DNA of 64,000 bases from Sporolactobacillus kofuensis. GTDB lineage: Bacteria > Bacillota > Bacilli > Bacillales > Sporolactobacillaceae. The first letter of the stretch is position 1. The number at the start of each line of letters is the position of its first letter. The stretch covers positions 186,001 to 250,000 of the forward strand of contig NZ_JAMXWN010000002.1 in assembly GCF_024125425.1 (NCBI RefSeq), given 5' to 3'. Shown here one piece after another: positions 17,390-25,516 of this stretch. A program made the position numbers and the translations under genes. Under the pieces are notes generated by a model. It worked only from the letters and a program-made list of their open reading frames with translations. It searched no databases and was not told where the DNA came from.

Positions 17390-18808
17390 GTGGGATTAGT
17401 TGATGAAATCAAAGCGATGATTGCAGATAAACGAGAGATCTACCAAACACTGAGTGAGCAAGTATGGTCTTTTGCTGAACTGCGTTTTGGAGAAGTGAAG
17501 TCGGCAGAAGTACTTAGTCGGGCACTGGAACAGGAAGGATTTACTGTTGAACGCGGAGTTGCTGGGTTAAAGACAGGGTTTATTGGCAGCTATGGTGAAG
17601 GCAAGCCGGTGATTGCTTTTCTTGGCGAATTTGATGCACTGGCCGGTCTGAGTCAAAAAAGCGATACAGCTGTTCATGATCCGATCGTACCGAATGGAAA
17701 CGGTCATGGCTGCGGGCATAATTTACTCGGTGTTGGTTCTCTTGCCGCTGCTTTTGCTGCCAAATCGTATATGATTAAGCATCAGCTCAAAGGGACTGTA
17801 CGCTATTATGGTTGTCCTGCTGAAGAAAGCGGGAATGGGAAAGCCTATATGGCAAGAGAGGGCTACTTTAACGATGTTGATGCTGCCTTTTCATGGCATC
17901 CGGAGTCGATTAATGCAGTGCAACATCTTTCATCCAACGCAGTGATTGAAGCACGATTTACTTTTACAGGGGTCAGTGCGCATGCAGCAGCATTGCCGGA
18001 ACTTGGACGTAGCGCGTTAGATGCAGTTGAATTGATGAACGTTGGTGTGAACTATTTAAGAGAACATATGGCTGATCAAGCACGTGTGCATTATGCGGTT
18101 ACCAATACCGGCGGGGTATCACCGAATGTTGTTCAGTCCTTTGCCGAAGAACGTTTTCTTGTACGTTCGCCGAAACCGAATGAAGTGAAAGAATTGTTCA
18201 AGCGCGTTGTCAATGTTGCGAAAGGTGCTGCTCTAATGACGGGCACAAGTATGAGCTATCAAATAGAGGGTGGCTGCTGCAATCTGATTCCAAATACGGC
18301 ACTTCATCAAGTGATGGCTGAATATATGGAGGAGATTGGACTCCCTGAACCAAGCGAACAGGATCTCGCTTTTATTAAATCGATTTATGCCTCGCTTGGT
18401 GACCAAGAGAAGTACTTTGCGATGAAGCACTTAACGGCAGAACAGAAAGAAAAGATAAATGAAAAGCCGATTTCAGATTGGATGATCCCATGTCCTGATC
18501 AGGAAACCTTCATGGAAGGATCAACTGACGTTTCAGATGTCAGTTGGAATGTGCCGACAGCGCAATGTTTCACGGCAACATGGGCTTATGCTACTGTTCC
18601 CCATACCTGGCAAGTGGTTGCACAGGGGACACAGGATTATGCATTGAATGCGGCATTGTTTGCCGGGGCGGCCATGGCCTGTACCGCGCTTAAAGCTGTT
18701 GAGGAACCGGAATTATTGGCCGAAGCAACGCGTGAATTCAAGAAACGGCTTGAAGGTGAGACTTATGAATGCCTCATTCCTAAGGAAATAACGCCGCCTG
18801 TTTATTAA
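17390..18808 (+). CDS. M20D amidohydrolase, AbgB-like (aminobenzoyl-glutamate hydrolase type)
   Basis: A protein of 472 residues, longer than the other M20D members here, as usual in the AbgB group. It carries VWSFAELRFGE at the front, the FLGEFDALAG strand, the GHGCGHNLLG metal motif (CGH at 108-110), CPAEESGNGK, and the lid GVSAHAAALPE. E. coli AbgB with AbgA cleaves p-aminobenzoyl-glutamate; related proteins hydrolyse acyl-amino acids. No AbgA-type partner is adjacent, so it may work alone or with another M20 protein here. A GTG start with AAAGGAGC, 23 bp after the dipeptidase gene, indicating co-transcription. A terminator follows. Confidence 0.88.
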   Translation: MGLVDEIKAMIADKREIYQTLSEQVWSFAELRFGEVKSAEVLSRALEQEGFTVERGVAGLKTGFIGSYGEGKPVIAFLGEFDALAGLSQKSDTAVHDPIVPNGNGHGCGHNLLGVGSLAAAFAAKSYMIKHQLKGTVRYYGCPAEESGNGKAYMAREGYFNDVDAAFSWHPESINAVQHLSSNAVIEARFTFTGVSAHAAALPELGRSALDAVELMNVGVNYLREHMADQARVHYAVTNTGGVSPNVVQSFAEERFLVRSPKPNEVKELFKRVVNVAKGAALMTGTSMSYQIEGGCCNLIPNTALHQVMAEYMEEIGLPEPSEQDLAFIKSIYASLGDQEKYFAMKHLTAEQKEKINEKPISDWMIPCPDQETFMEGSTDVSDVSWNVPTAQCFTATWAYATVPHTWQVVAQGTQDYALNAALFAGAAMACTALKAVEEPELLAEATREFKKRLEGETYECLIPKEITPPVY

Positions 18809-18836
18809 GTCGATTCCAGTAACTAAGATATCCTTG

Positions 18837-18875
18837 GAACTTTTCTTCATGAAATTGGGAAAAGTTCTTTTTTTA
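18837..18875 (+). terminator. Terminator ending the peptide-utilisation operon
   Basis: The arms GAACTTTTC and GAAAAGTTC pair around a 13-nt loop and are followed by seven T. Confidence 0.8.
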
Positions 18876-19027
18876 TTGCATGAAAATGGCCAAAGCCGAG
18901 CAATTTAATGGAAGAGATGTGGACGGTGGATTGTAAGAAGTCCCACACATACTGAGAAAATAGTGAACCTTCTTCGGGTGTGCGGGTGCCTGCCCTCCGG
19001 GACATTGCGTCTGAAACGGAAGGGAGA

Positions 19028-20257
19028 ATGAATGTATCTATGCGTGATCAGGAACAGCCAAGTTATATAATAATCAAAATCATGATCGTACTTTTGTTTC
19101 TCGGGTGTGTCATCTCAGGCATTCTGAGTCTTTTTCCAACGAAACAAACGGGATTGAATGCCCAAGTGGCGAGTGCTGAACGCCACATCCATCAACGTCA
19201 GTTTCAGCGTGTATTCTTCAGAAAGCCTGAATTCATTCATGAGGATCATCAGGAGCCAAAGGTTTCCCATAAACTTTTTAAAGGGATTCATTCTATTGAT
19301 TTCACGTTTGCTGTACTTCCCGATACCCAATATTATAGTCGCTCGCATCCTGATATTTTCAAGCGTATGAATCGCTGGTTCGTCGACAATCGGGATGCGC
19401 TTCAATTACGCTATATCTTTCATTTGGGTGATATCGTGAATAATCACGATCAACCCTATCAATGGAAAGCGGCAGATAAGGCGATGCGGATTTTAGATGA
19501 TGCAATGCTACCCTATGGCATTATTACCGGTAATCATGATGTCGGCTTTCAGAAAAATTATAGGCCGTTCTACCATTATTTTGGCGAAGAGCGCTACCTG
19601 TGGAATCCATGGTACGGCGGAGACTATGAAAATAATAAAGGACATTTTGACTTAATTAATTCAGATGGGCAAAAATATATCATGCTCGGTATGGGCTGGG
19701 GCATTGGCGGTCAAGAAATTGCATGGATGAATCATGTCCTTCATGACTATAGAAAACGGATTGCGATTCTCTTTGTTCATGATTATCTAGGAAGTTACGG
19801 GAAACGAACAGTGCAAGGCCAGATGCTGTTTGAAAAAATTGTAAAACCGAATCGCAATGTGCGACTGGTGATGAATGGACATAGCTACGGTGCAGCGAGA
19901 CGTGTGGATAAGATTGATGACAACCTTGATGGCAAGCCTGATCGTCAAGTCACGCAGATCCTATCTGATTATCAGTCCGTCAAAGGAGGGCAGGGCTACA
20001 TCCGGGTCATGGGCTTCGACCTCAGCCACGATAAAGTCTATGTTCGAACCTTTTCGCCACAGGTGAATCGTACCCACGCATTCAAAAAGAACAAAGACAA
20101 CTTCACCTTCAGCCTTGACCTTGATCAAGAACCGAAGAAGAAAGCAGGACAGAATAGAACAAAAGATCAAGATGAACCTAAGAGGATAAAAACCGAACCT
20201 AAGCATGAGAAAACGGGACCTAGTAAAACGGAAGTTGAACCCAAGAAATCAAAGTGA
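19028..20257 (+). CDS. Membrane-anchored metallophosphoesterase with repeat-derived charged tail
   Basis: A protein of 409 residues from the ATG at 19028, which has GGAAGGGAGA immediately upstream; the frame is open to 18980, and ATG 19040 is another option. A single membrane segment (IMIVLLFLGCVISGILSLF) near residues 17-37 anchors it, with the rest probably outside. The calcineurin-like domain shows LPDTQYYS, FHLGDIVNN, ITGNHDVG, FVHDYLG and MNGHSYGAAR, the metal ligands of the family. The last 28 or so residues are lysine/glutamate-rich with a seven-residue period (EPKRIKT, EPKHEKT, GPSKTEV, EPKKSK). They are encoded by the first four units of the 21-bp array at 20174-20656, and a 19-bp unit creates the stop. 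Substrate unknown. Confidence 0.85.
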   Translation: MNVSMRDQEQPSYIIIKIMIVLLFLGCVISGILSLFPTKQTGLNAQVASAERHIHQRQFQRVFFRKPEFIHEDHQEPKVSHKLFKGIHSIDFTFAVLPDTQYYSRSHPDIFKRMNRWFVDNRDALQLRYIFHLGDIVNNHDQPYQWKAADKAMRILDDAMLPYGIITGNHDVGFQKNYRPFYHYFGEERYLWNPWYGGDYENNKGHFDLINSDGQKYIMLGMGWGIGGQEIAWMNHVLHDYRKRIAILFVHDYLGSYGKRTVQGQMLFEKIVKPNRNVRLVMNGHSYGAARRVDKIDDNLDGKPDRQVTQILSDYQSVKGGQGYIRVMGFDLSHDKVYVRTFSPQVNRTHAFKKNKDNFTFSLDLDQEPKKKAGQNRTKDQDEPKRIKTEPKHEKTGPSKTEVEPKKSK

Positions 20258-20656
20258 ACTTAAGCGGGAAAAAACCGAACCTAAGCCAGAGAAAATCGAA
20301 CCTAATAAAACGGAAACCGAACCCAAGAAATTAAATTGAACTTAAGGAGGAAAAAACCGAACCCAAGCATGAGAAAACCGAACCTAATAAAACGAAAACC
20401 GAACTTAAGCTTAGATAAGTCGTAACAAATTAAGGAAAAATTGTAACCAAGCCTAATAAATTAGTAACGAAAAAATGTAATGGTAACGAAATAGTGAAAA
20501 GTCGTAACGAACCAGGAAAAAATCGTAACCAATCTCAAAAAAGTAGTAACGAATCCAAGAAAAATCGTAACGAAGCCTAAAAAATAAGTAACGAAAAAAT
20601 ATAATGGTAACGAAACACCGAAACACCGAAACACCGAAACACCGAAACACCGAAAC
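20174..20656. repeat. 21-bp-phased repeat array A (about 22 units), with an 8-bp microrepeat at its end
   Basis: Units run back to back. Twelve begin GAACCTAA or a close variant (20174, 20195, 20216, 20237, 20256, 20277, 20298, 20319, 20338, 20359, 20380, 20401). From 20422 they begin GTAACGAA or variants (20422, 20443, 20464, 20483, 20504, 20525, 20546, 20567, 20588, 20607). Spacing is 21 bp except for four 19-bp units (20237, 20319, 20464, 20588). Unit interiors differ but are A-rich and often end AAAACC or AAAATC. The first half has a higher-order period of four units (82 bp). The array ends in five copies of ACCGAAAC (20617-20656). It starts inside the phosphoesterase gene and fills the gap before the convergent acetyltransferase. 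Confidence 0.92.
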
Positions 20657-20658
20657 AT

Positions 20659-20722
20659 GAAAAAAGACCGGCTGTTTGCGTAAATCGATAAGGCAGATAA
20701 CACGCAGTTTGCTCGGTCTTTC
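20659..20722 (-). terminator. Possible terminator of the minus-strand acetyltransferase
   Basis: On the minus strand AAAGACCG and CGGTCTTT pair across a loop of about 48 nt, followed by T. The loop is long, so efficiency is doubtful. It lies at the edge of repeat array A. Confidence 0.35.
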
Positions 20723-20745
20723 TAAATTTATAAAGGCTTTTTCGA

Positions 20746-21648
20746 TTAGTTCTTTAGTGAATAGGTGTAACACACTACGGATTCCACTTGTTTAAACCCT
20801 TCGTGTGTGTATAAGGTTTTCGCACGTTCATTTTCACCATTCACGCATAAGACAGCGCTTGAATAGTTATTTGCATGAGCAAAATTAAGCGATGATCGGA
20901 GCATTGCCCGACCCAAGCCTTGACCTTGATAGGATGGGATAATCGCCAGAGGGCCAATATTCATGATCGGTGCGCCTTCATATTCATCATCTGCGCCGCG
21001 TACAATACCAATCGGCTGATTGCCATGATACAGAATCAGCATACCATCCTCTAAATAATCGCTTTCTGAGACCATTTTTTTCACCATATTTGCGGTAATT
21101 GGTGTTTCACTTCCAAGCAGTTTCGCAAAACCTGAGTTCCGTACTTCTGCCCATAAGTCTTCATCTTTACCTGGTTGAAAGGGACGGATGACAAACCCTT
21201 CAGGCAAAGCAACAGGAAGCGGGGTTAAATTTTCCTTTACCAATAAAAATGAATAGCGCCATTTTGTGAATTGCAATTTTTCTACATTTGCCATCATCTC
21301 TGCATTTGTCGTTTGAATGAATAGCGACAGCTCAGTTAATGCTTGCGTGTGTTGCTTTATTGCGTTTAACAGCATTTGATACTGATCATAGGCATTGCTT
21401 TCACAGTGAAAAATACGAAAACGACCGCGTCCGCTTTTTTGGTAATATTCATCCATGAGCAGTGATGCTGCGCCAACAATCATATCGTTTTCATCGGTCA
21501 GGATGTAGGTCGGGTTCTCTTCATCCGGTTCGAAATGCTCCAAATCCTCATCGTAGAGATAGGAATCATCAACGTCCATGCGGTGTTTTTTGCAATAAGC
21601 AACAAAATCATGAATGCGTTCGTTACTCAAATAGTCAATAGTCACCAT
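20746..21648 (-). CDS. GNAT family N-acetyltransferase, double-domain type
   Basis: A protein of 300 residues from the ATG at 21648; a TTG three codons upstream is also possible. The C-terminal half has the acetyl-CoA binding segment PSYQGQGLGRAMLRSSL, preceded by the MNIGPLAIIP strand and followed by SAVLCVNGENERAKTLYTHEGF, all typical of GNAT folds. The N-terminal half (about 1-140) is a second, degenerate GNAT-like region, as in several 300-residue family members. It transfers an acetyl group to an unknown amine. It is convergent with the metallophosphoesterase; repeat array A lies between them. Confidence 0.85.
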   Translation of the reverse strand: MVTIDYLSNERIHDFVAYCKKHRMDVDDSYLYDEDLEHFEPDEENPTYILTDENDMIVGAASLLMDEYYQKSGRGRFRIFHCESNAYDQYQMLLNAIKQHTQALTELSLFIQTTNAEMMANVEKLQFTKWRYSFLLVKENLTPLPVALPEGFVIRPFQPGKDEDLWAEVRNSGFAKLLGSETPITANMVKKMVSESDYLEDGMLILYHGNQPIGIVRGADDEYEGAPIMNIGPLAIIPSYQGQGLGRAMLRSSLNFAHANNYSSAVLCVNGENERAKTLYTHEGFKQVESVVCYTYSLKN

Positions 21649-21780
21649 GGTCACCAACTTTTCATTAATAAAATTAGTATAAAATGTGAAACCTTTCCGT
21701 TATCGATCAACTGATTCCATGATAATAAAACCCGACATGACTCAAATTTTAGTTTTCGATCATACCGGTTAAATTTCTAT

Positions 21781-22383
21781 TTACTCAACAACCTTGATCC
21801 CGAAAGATGAGATCAACCCGGCAGCCTGAAACTGATTGATTTTCAATCCTGTTGCCAAGTTGACATCAATCCGAATCGATGAAAATTCACAGCTTGAGAA
21901 ATTGAGATCCTTGAGTGCTGTCTCACTGAAATCAGCGCCGTCTATGAGCGCATGATTAAAGTTCACTTTCTTCATTTGTACGTGTTGGAAGGAGGTCTCG
22001 TTGAGTTTATCCGAGTCAAAGGTTATATTGGTCAGTTTGGAATCCGAGAAATTTGCATAGGTCATGAGACAGTCTGTGAATGTTGTATCTTTAAAACCGG
22101 CCTGAATAAAATTGGTGCCGAGTAACTTACAAGCGGTAAAAGTATTACGATATATAATTGCTTTCTCAAAATCAAAGTTGGAGAACTCACAATGTGTGAA
22201 GGAACAATCTAGGATCTCCGTCTTCGAAAAATCATCAAATAAAAAAATACAGTTGTTAAATTGTACCTCACTCAGCATTTTTCGTTCTTGGGCACTCTGG
22301 ATCTCACAGTTTTTTAGTACAGTGCCTGCTTCAATGTGTTCAAGAGAAACAGTTTGATTCTCAATTGGGGTTGATTGCTTCAT
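21781..22383 (-). CDS. Pentapeptide-repeat protein
   Basis: A protein of 200 residues from the ATG at 22383, which has GGTGG seven bases upstream; the open frame extends to a TTG at 22416 that would abut the upstream gene. Residues about 30-185 show the A(D/N)LXX periodicity, for example NFDFEKAI, GTNFIQAGF, YANFSDSKL, ADFSETAL, with F, L or M at the centre of each five-residue turn. This predicts a right-handed quadrilateral beta-helix. Some family members mimic DNA and protect gyrase; nothing here shows that role. It is 33 bp downstream of a GNAT gene on the same strand, probably in one operon. Confidence 0.82.
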   Translation of the reverse strand: MKQSTPIENQTVSLEHIEAGTVLKNCEIQSAQERKMLSEVQFNNCIFLFDDFSKTEILDCSFTHCEFSNFDFEKAIIYRNTFTACKLLGTNFIQAGFKDTTFTDCLMTYANFSDSKLTNITFDSDKLNETSFQHVQMKKVNFNHALIDGADFSETALKDLNFSSCEFSSIRIDVNLATGLKINQFQAAGLISSFGIKVVE

Positions 22384-22416
22384 GTCCGTACCACCATTCT
22401 TTTCATCGTTGATCAA

Positions 22417-22938
22417 TTAGGAGAGCAAAAGTTGGTAGGCCCAGCGTTTATCATGGGATCGCTCAAGATAAATCACGCCTCTATAGTCGAATCCGGATTT
22501 TTGAATGACCCGTTGCATCGCATTGTTTTCAGGATGGGTATCAATTCGGAGGTCCGTACTGCCCGCTAATCTTGCGGCGGTGATTAAGTGGTTCATGAGT
22601 GTTGCAGACAAGTGCTGACCTCGAAAATCCGGAGATAGGGCCACTCTGTGAATGGAACGATAAGTTGACTGGTCGGAATCCAACCAGCTACCTTGTACGA
22701 TTTTCTCATAACCAGGATCCTTATCTTGAAGAATCACACCGACACCGGCAATTTGTTGATCGACAATGAGGACATAACAGACTTGTTGCTCAATATCGTG
22801 ATGCAACGTTTCTAAGTCGGGATAACCATCCTGCCATTGGTTAATTTCATTTGCTTTTAAAAGTAATTTTGCACTATCAATGATTTTATTGATTTCAAGC
22901 AAATCATCATCGGTTGCCTTGCGTAAATAGGTGGTCAA
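22417..22938 (-). CDS. GNAT family N-acetyltransferase
   Basis: A protein of 173 residues starting at TTG 22938, with AGGAGC eight bases upstream. It begins LRKATDDDLLEINKIIDSAK, has the beta-4 strand RSIHRVALSPDFRGQHLSATLMNHL with the acetyl-CoA loop (here RGQHLS in place of the usual R-G-x-G-x-G/A), and then LRIDTHPENNAMQRVIQKSGFDYRGVIYL. The last is typical of the group that includes several B. subtilis Yxx acetyltransferases. Substrate unknown. It is transcribed with the pentapeptide-repeat gene. Confidence 0.85.
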   Translation of the reverse strand: MTTYLRKATDDDLLEINKIIDSAKLLLKANEINQWQDGYPDLETLHHDIEQQVCYVLIVDQQIAGVGVILQDKDPGYEKIVQGSWLDSDQSTYRSIHRVALSPDFRGQHLSATLMNHLITAARLAGSTDLRIDTHPENNAMQRVIQKSGFDYRGVIYLERSHDKRWAYQLLLS

Positions 22939-23174
22939 GTAGCATTGCTCCTATCTTTTAGAGAATATCTTCTGGCCTCATTGACTCATGAGATGAAAAA
23001 AGAATGAATCCCTGATATGATTAATTTGTTTCCACCACATACATGCTGATCTCTTATAGGATTAGAATAGAGGAAAATATATGTATGTTCAATCAGAAAG
23101 ATTAGAGAAAACGCTCACAGACAGAATCATGTCTGAGTGCAAAAAGATGAAGAACGTTTGGGGATTAAATAATA

Positions 23175-23603
23175 ATGATCAAGAACAAGATTCCAAATCA
23201 CTACATTTTGCTTTTCGCTTGGATTGTCGCCATTGTTGCAACAGCAGGTAGTCTCTTTTTTAGTGAAATCATGCATTTTGTTCCTTGCAAGCTTTGCTGG
23301 TATCAACGCATTCTGATGTATCCGCTCGTCATCAGTCTCGGCATCGCTTATTTATTGAATGACTCATCGATAAGAAAATACATACTGCCGGTGTCTTGCC
23401 TTGGATTCATCCTCGCGACTTATCACTATACCATTCAGATGTTGCCTCAAGTTAATAAGGTGGCTTTTTGTTCACCAAACAATCCATGCACAGTGAAAGA
23501 TTTCTCGATCCTTGGCTTTATCACGATTCCATTTATGTCGGGAATCGCATTTCTATTGATTACATTAGTGATGCTCATGATTCGCTCACCGGAAGAAGAA
23601 TAA
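23175..23603 (+). CDS. bdbC: Thiol-disulfide oxidoreductase BdbC (DsbB family)
   Basis: A protein of 142 residues with four membrane segments. The first extracytoplasmic loop has the redox pair CKLCWYQRILMYP, the DsbB/BdbC signature, and the second loop has CSPNNPC. It re-oxidises a thioredoxin-like partner (BdbD in B. subtilis) and passes electrons to quinone, enabling disulfide formation in exported proteins. No bdbD gene is adjacent, so the partner is elsewhere. A terminator follows within 20 bp. The ATG lies downstream of a weak purine-rich site. Confidence 0.9.
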   Translation: MIKNKIPNHYILLFAWIVAIVATAGSLFFSEIMHFVPCKLCWYQRILMYPLVISLGIAYLLNDSSIRKYILPVSCLGFILATYHYTIQMLPQVNKVAFCSPNNPCTVKDFSILGFITIPFMSGIAFLLITLVMLMIRSPEEE

Positions 23604-23616
23604 ATCCTTGCAACAT

Positions 23617-23656
23617 CAAAAAACTCTCCGCAGTTTCTTCAGCAGAGAGTTTTTTG
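23617..23656 (+). terminator. Terminator after bdbC
   Basis: The arms AAAAACTCTC and AGAGAGTTTTTT flank a loop of about 14 nt. The A and T flanks make it usable in both directions, so it may also end the small minus-strand gene at 23674. Confidence 0.75.
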
Positions 23657-23673
23657 TATGGTGGTGCTCTTAA

Positions 23674-23844
23674 TTAACCTTGTGGGCTGAACGATCCAGT
23701 GATGTTCTGCGTTGCTTTTCCCATTTGGTCCATCGGTTGTTTCGCCCATTTAGGCATATTTTTCTGATTGCCTCTTAGCCAAAAAAAAGCTGCTGTTGCA
23801 CCGCATCCTGCAACAAAAGACCAAAAAGTATTCCCGTTACCCAT
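23674..23844 (-). CDS. Small conserved-looking protein, DUF3918/YrzQ-like (56 aa)
   Basis: A short frame on the minus strand encodes MGNGNTFWSFVAGCGATAAF, then a single-helix FWLRGNQKNMPKWAKQPMDQ region, ending SFSPQG. The ATG at 23844 has GAGGAG eight bases upstream. The N-terminal part could span the membrane; the rest is basic and amphipathic. The pattern recalls the small DUF3918/YrzQ proteins of bacilli, judged by eye only. No function is known. Confidence 0.65.
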   Translation of the reverse strand: MGNGNTFWSFVAGCGATAAFFWLRGNQKNMPKWAKQPMDQMGKATQNITGSFSPQG

Positions 23845-24052
23845 TTCATCTTCATCTCCTCAAATTGTGGTGCATTACTATTTTGGATTGCTTTTCGAAA
23901 ATGATGTAATGAAAAAACAGGAAGTTGCACATCGTAAAGGTATAAGGCTGAAAGCAAAACATGCCATGTAGACTTTATTCAAAAAGACAAACGCATTCAA
24001 ACAAAAGGCGATGCACTTATTCGAATAGTGAACGCGTCATTTGAATAGACAT

Positions 24053-24433
24053 TCATTTTTTTTCCATTACAGCAAGGTAATTTTCTTCGTTGTCTGCAAA
24101 ATTGAATACCCTACCTGAAGGCATAGTCACAATTTTTCCTACGGTAACATTTTTGTCCAACAAGTTACTATATAATTTGTCGAGTTCATTTGTGAAGAAC
24201 ATTAAAGAAGGTGTTCCAAGGTTTAATTCGGGCTGCATTTTAGCAATTAGTTCCTTATTATGGAGAATGATGCTGGTTTCAGCTTCTTTAGTTGGAGCGA
24301 TTTCAATCCATCTCATGCCCTGACCGTTATCATTTTCTGAAAGGACCGTAAACCCTACTTTTTCTGTCCAAAACTTGCTTGCTTCCTCTTGGTTATTCAC
24401 GTACAACATGATTTGACCAACTTGGCTAATCAT
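24053..24433 (-). CDS. VOC superfamily protein (glyoxalase/bleomycin-resistance fold)
   Basis: A protein of 126 residues from ATG 24433, with AAGGGAG eight bases upstream; the frame is open further to 24520 but that would overlap the next gene. It has two beta-alpha-beta-beta-beta modules: QIMLYVNNQEEASKFWTEKVGF then RWIEIAPTKEAETSIILHN, and LMFFTNELDKLYSNLLDKN then GRVFNFADNEENYLAVME. It is close in pattern to the YraH/PhnB-like VOC proteins that bind or modify small molecules. The specific reaction is not predictable. It lies about 70 bp downstream of the flavodoxin gene, same strand. Confidence 0.82.
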   Translation of the reverse strand: MISQVGQIMLYVNNQEEASKFWTEKVGFTVLSENDNGQGMRWIEIAPTKEAETSIILHNKELIAKMQPELNLGTPSLMFFTNELDKLYSNLLDKNVTVGKIVTMPSGRVFNFADNEENYLAVMEKK

Positions 24434-24500
24434 CGATTCATTCACTCCCTTATTCAATAATGATGAAAGCATCTCTTGCATAAATCCGGACTGAATGTAC

Positions 24501-25031
24501 TTAAATAAAATGCTGAGCATGGATAATAAGAGGGTTTATTGACTCTTTCTCAGTGAAATCAATCTGTTTCCCGTAGGTTTCCAAAAATAGCGATGTTTCA
24601 GGCGATGCATTTTTTGATTTTTTTATTTTGCTTTTTAAAGCAAACATCATTATTCGGTGAATGATATTTAACTTTTTATAGTCAATTGCACCACGAAAAT
24701 GGAAAAAGGAAATTGCTTGTTGAAGTTGGTCGTTAAAATTTTTGTTAATGATTTCTTGATAATCAGTTGTTTTTGGATTTGATAAGCCTACTGTAAAAAC
24801 GATTAAATTTTTATCGTGTACGCCAGAGAAATAGTTTGAAATCTTCTTTGACCCCATAATTCCACTCGCGTAAAGAGCACCACCATAGATTATTGTTGTG
24901 TATTTTTCCAAGATATTAGCATGAACATCTGACAAATGATAAAGATCGGAATGAAGTGCTTCAGAGATCCATTTTGCATATTTTAGTGTTGCTCCATGTC
25001 TTGTCTGATATACAACAACAACGTTGCTCAT
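24501..25031 (-). CDS. Flavodoxin-domain protein (HemG/protoporphyrinogen oxidase-like)
   Basis: A protein of 176 residues from ATG 25031, with AAGG eight bases upstream. It begins VVVVYQTRHGATLKYAKWI, the FMN phosphate-binding loop of a flavodoxin fold (T/S-x-x-G-x-T), followed by IIYGGALYASGIMG and IVFTVGLSNPKT. This variant of flavodoxin is found in HemG-like proteins and in many uncharacterised Firmicutes proteins; menaquinone-linked electron transfer is one possibility. There are no haem genes nearby, so the haem role is not supported by context. Confidence 0.75.
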   Translation of the reverse strand: MSNVVVVYQTRHGATLKYAKWISEALHSDLYHLSDVHANILEKYTTIIYGGALYASGIMGSKKISNYFSGVHDKNLIVFTVGLSNPKTTDYQEIINKNFNDQLQQAISFFHFRGAIDYKKLNIIHRIMMFALKSKIKKSKNASPETSLFLETYGKQIDFTEKESINPLIIHAQHFI

Positions 25032-25232
25032 GACGGTACCTTCTTTCATTGTTTTAAAAAATAGGGATTACTCCCGACAATTCGATAGGCTAATTTTACC
25101 ATGCAATTGTGATATTCAGTAAGTGCTGTGTGATGTGAACCTCGAAAAAATCCATGAGCTATTTAATAGTAATCAAGCTTTCACGATCGATTGTGAAAAC
25201 GTTTCAAAAACATTTGGTAACCCATTTGCCAC

Positions 25233-25278
25233 ATAAAGAAAACAGCAAGGATCGGATCATACCGAAATCCTTGCTGTT
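25233..25278 (-). terminator. Terminator after tRNA-Ala
   Basis: AACAGCAAGGAT and ATCCTTGCTGTT are perfect arms around a 13-nt loop; on the minus strand they are followed by TTTTCTTT. Confidence 0.8.
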
Positions 25279-25294
25279 CTCATGTTTTCTATGA

Positions 25295-25367
25295 TGGAGC
25301 ATAGGGGGCTCGAACCCCTGACCTTTGCGCTGCCAGCGCAACGCTCTCCCAGCTGAGCTAATGCCCC
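25295..25367 (-). tRNA. tRNA-Ala (anticodon GGC)
   Basis: A 73-nt cloverleaf on the minus strand: acceptor GGGGCAT with ATGCTCC (one G-T pair), D arm GCTC/GAGC, anticodon stem TTGCG/CGCAA with loop CTGGCAG, so anticodon GGC, and T arm AGGGG/CCCCT with TTCGAGC. Discriminator A; the CCA end is not encoded. Confidence 0.95.
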
Positions 25368-25516
25368 GTGTGGTAAACCGTGACCTTATGCTATTTATAA
25401 GCATTTTTAAATAAATGAGTCGATTACTTAATCATGTTACAATATCGACTGCGCGAAGGTCAATTAAATTGATAAAGAGCTCTAATAACAAGCGCTTTAA
25501 TTTTTTCTATAGGATC

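Noticed and set aside
20174-20656. CRISPR array
   Set aside because: Units are contiguous with only 8 conserved bases, interiors are A-rich and not spacer-like, and there is no cas gene.
20453-20773. Open reading frames on the minus strand in the repeat array
   Set aside because: They read the 21-bp and 8-bp repeats (phenylalanine/valine/arginine-rich) without a ribosome binding site or protein-like pattern.
25190-25212. cre site near the tRNA-Ala terminator
   Set aside because: The palindrome TGAAAACGTTTCA is one base short of the 14-bp consensus and lies downstream of any gene it could control.
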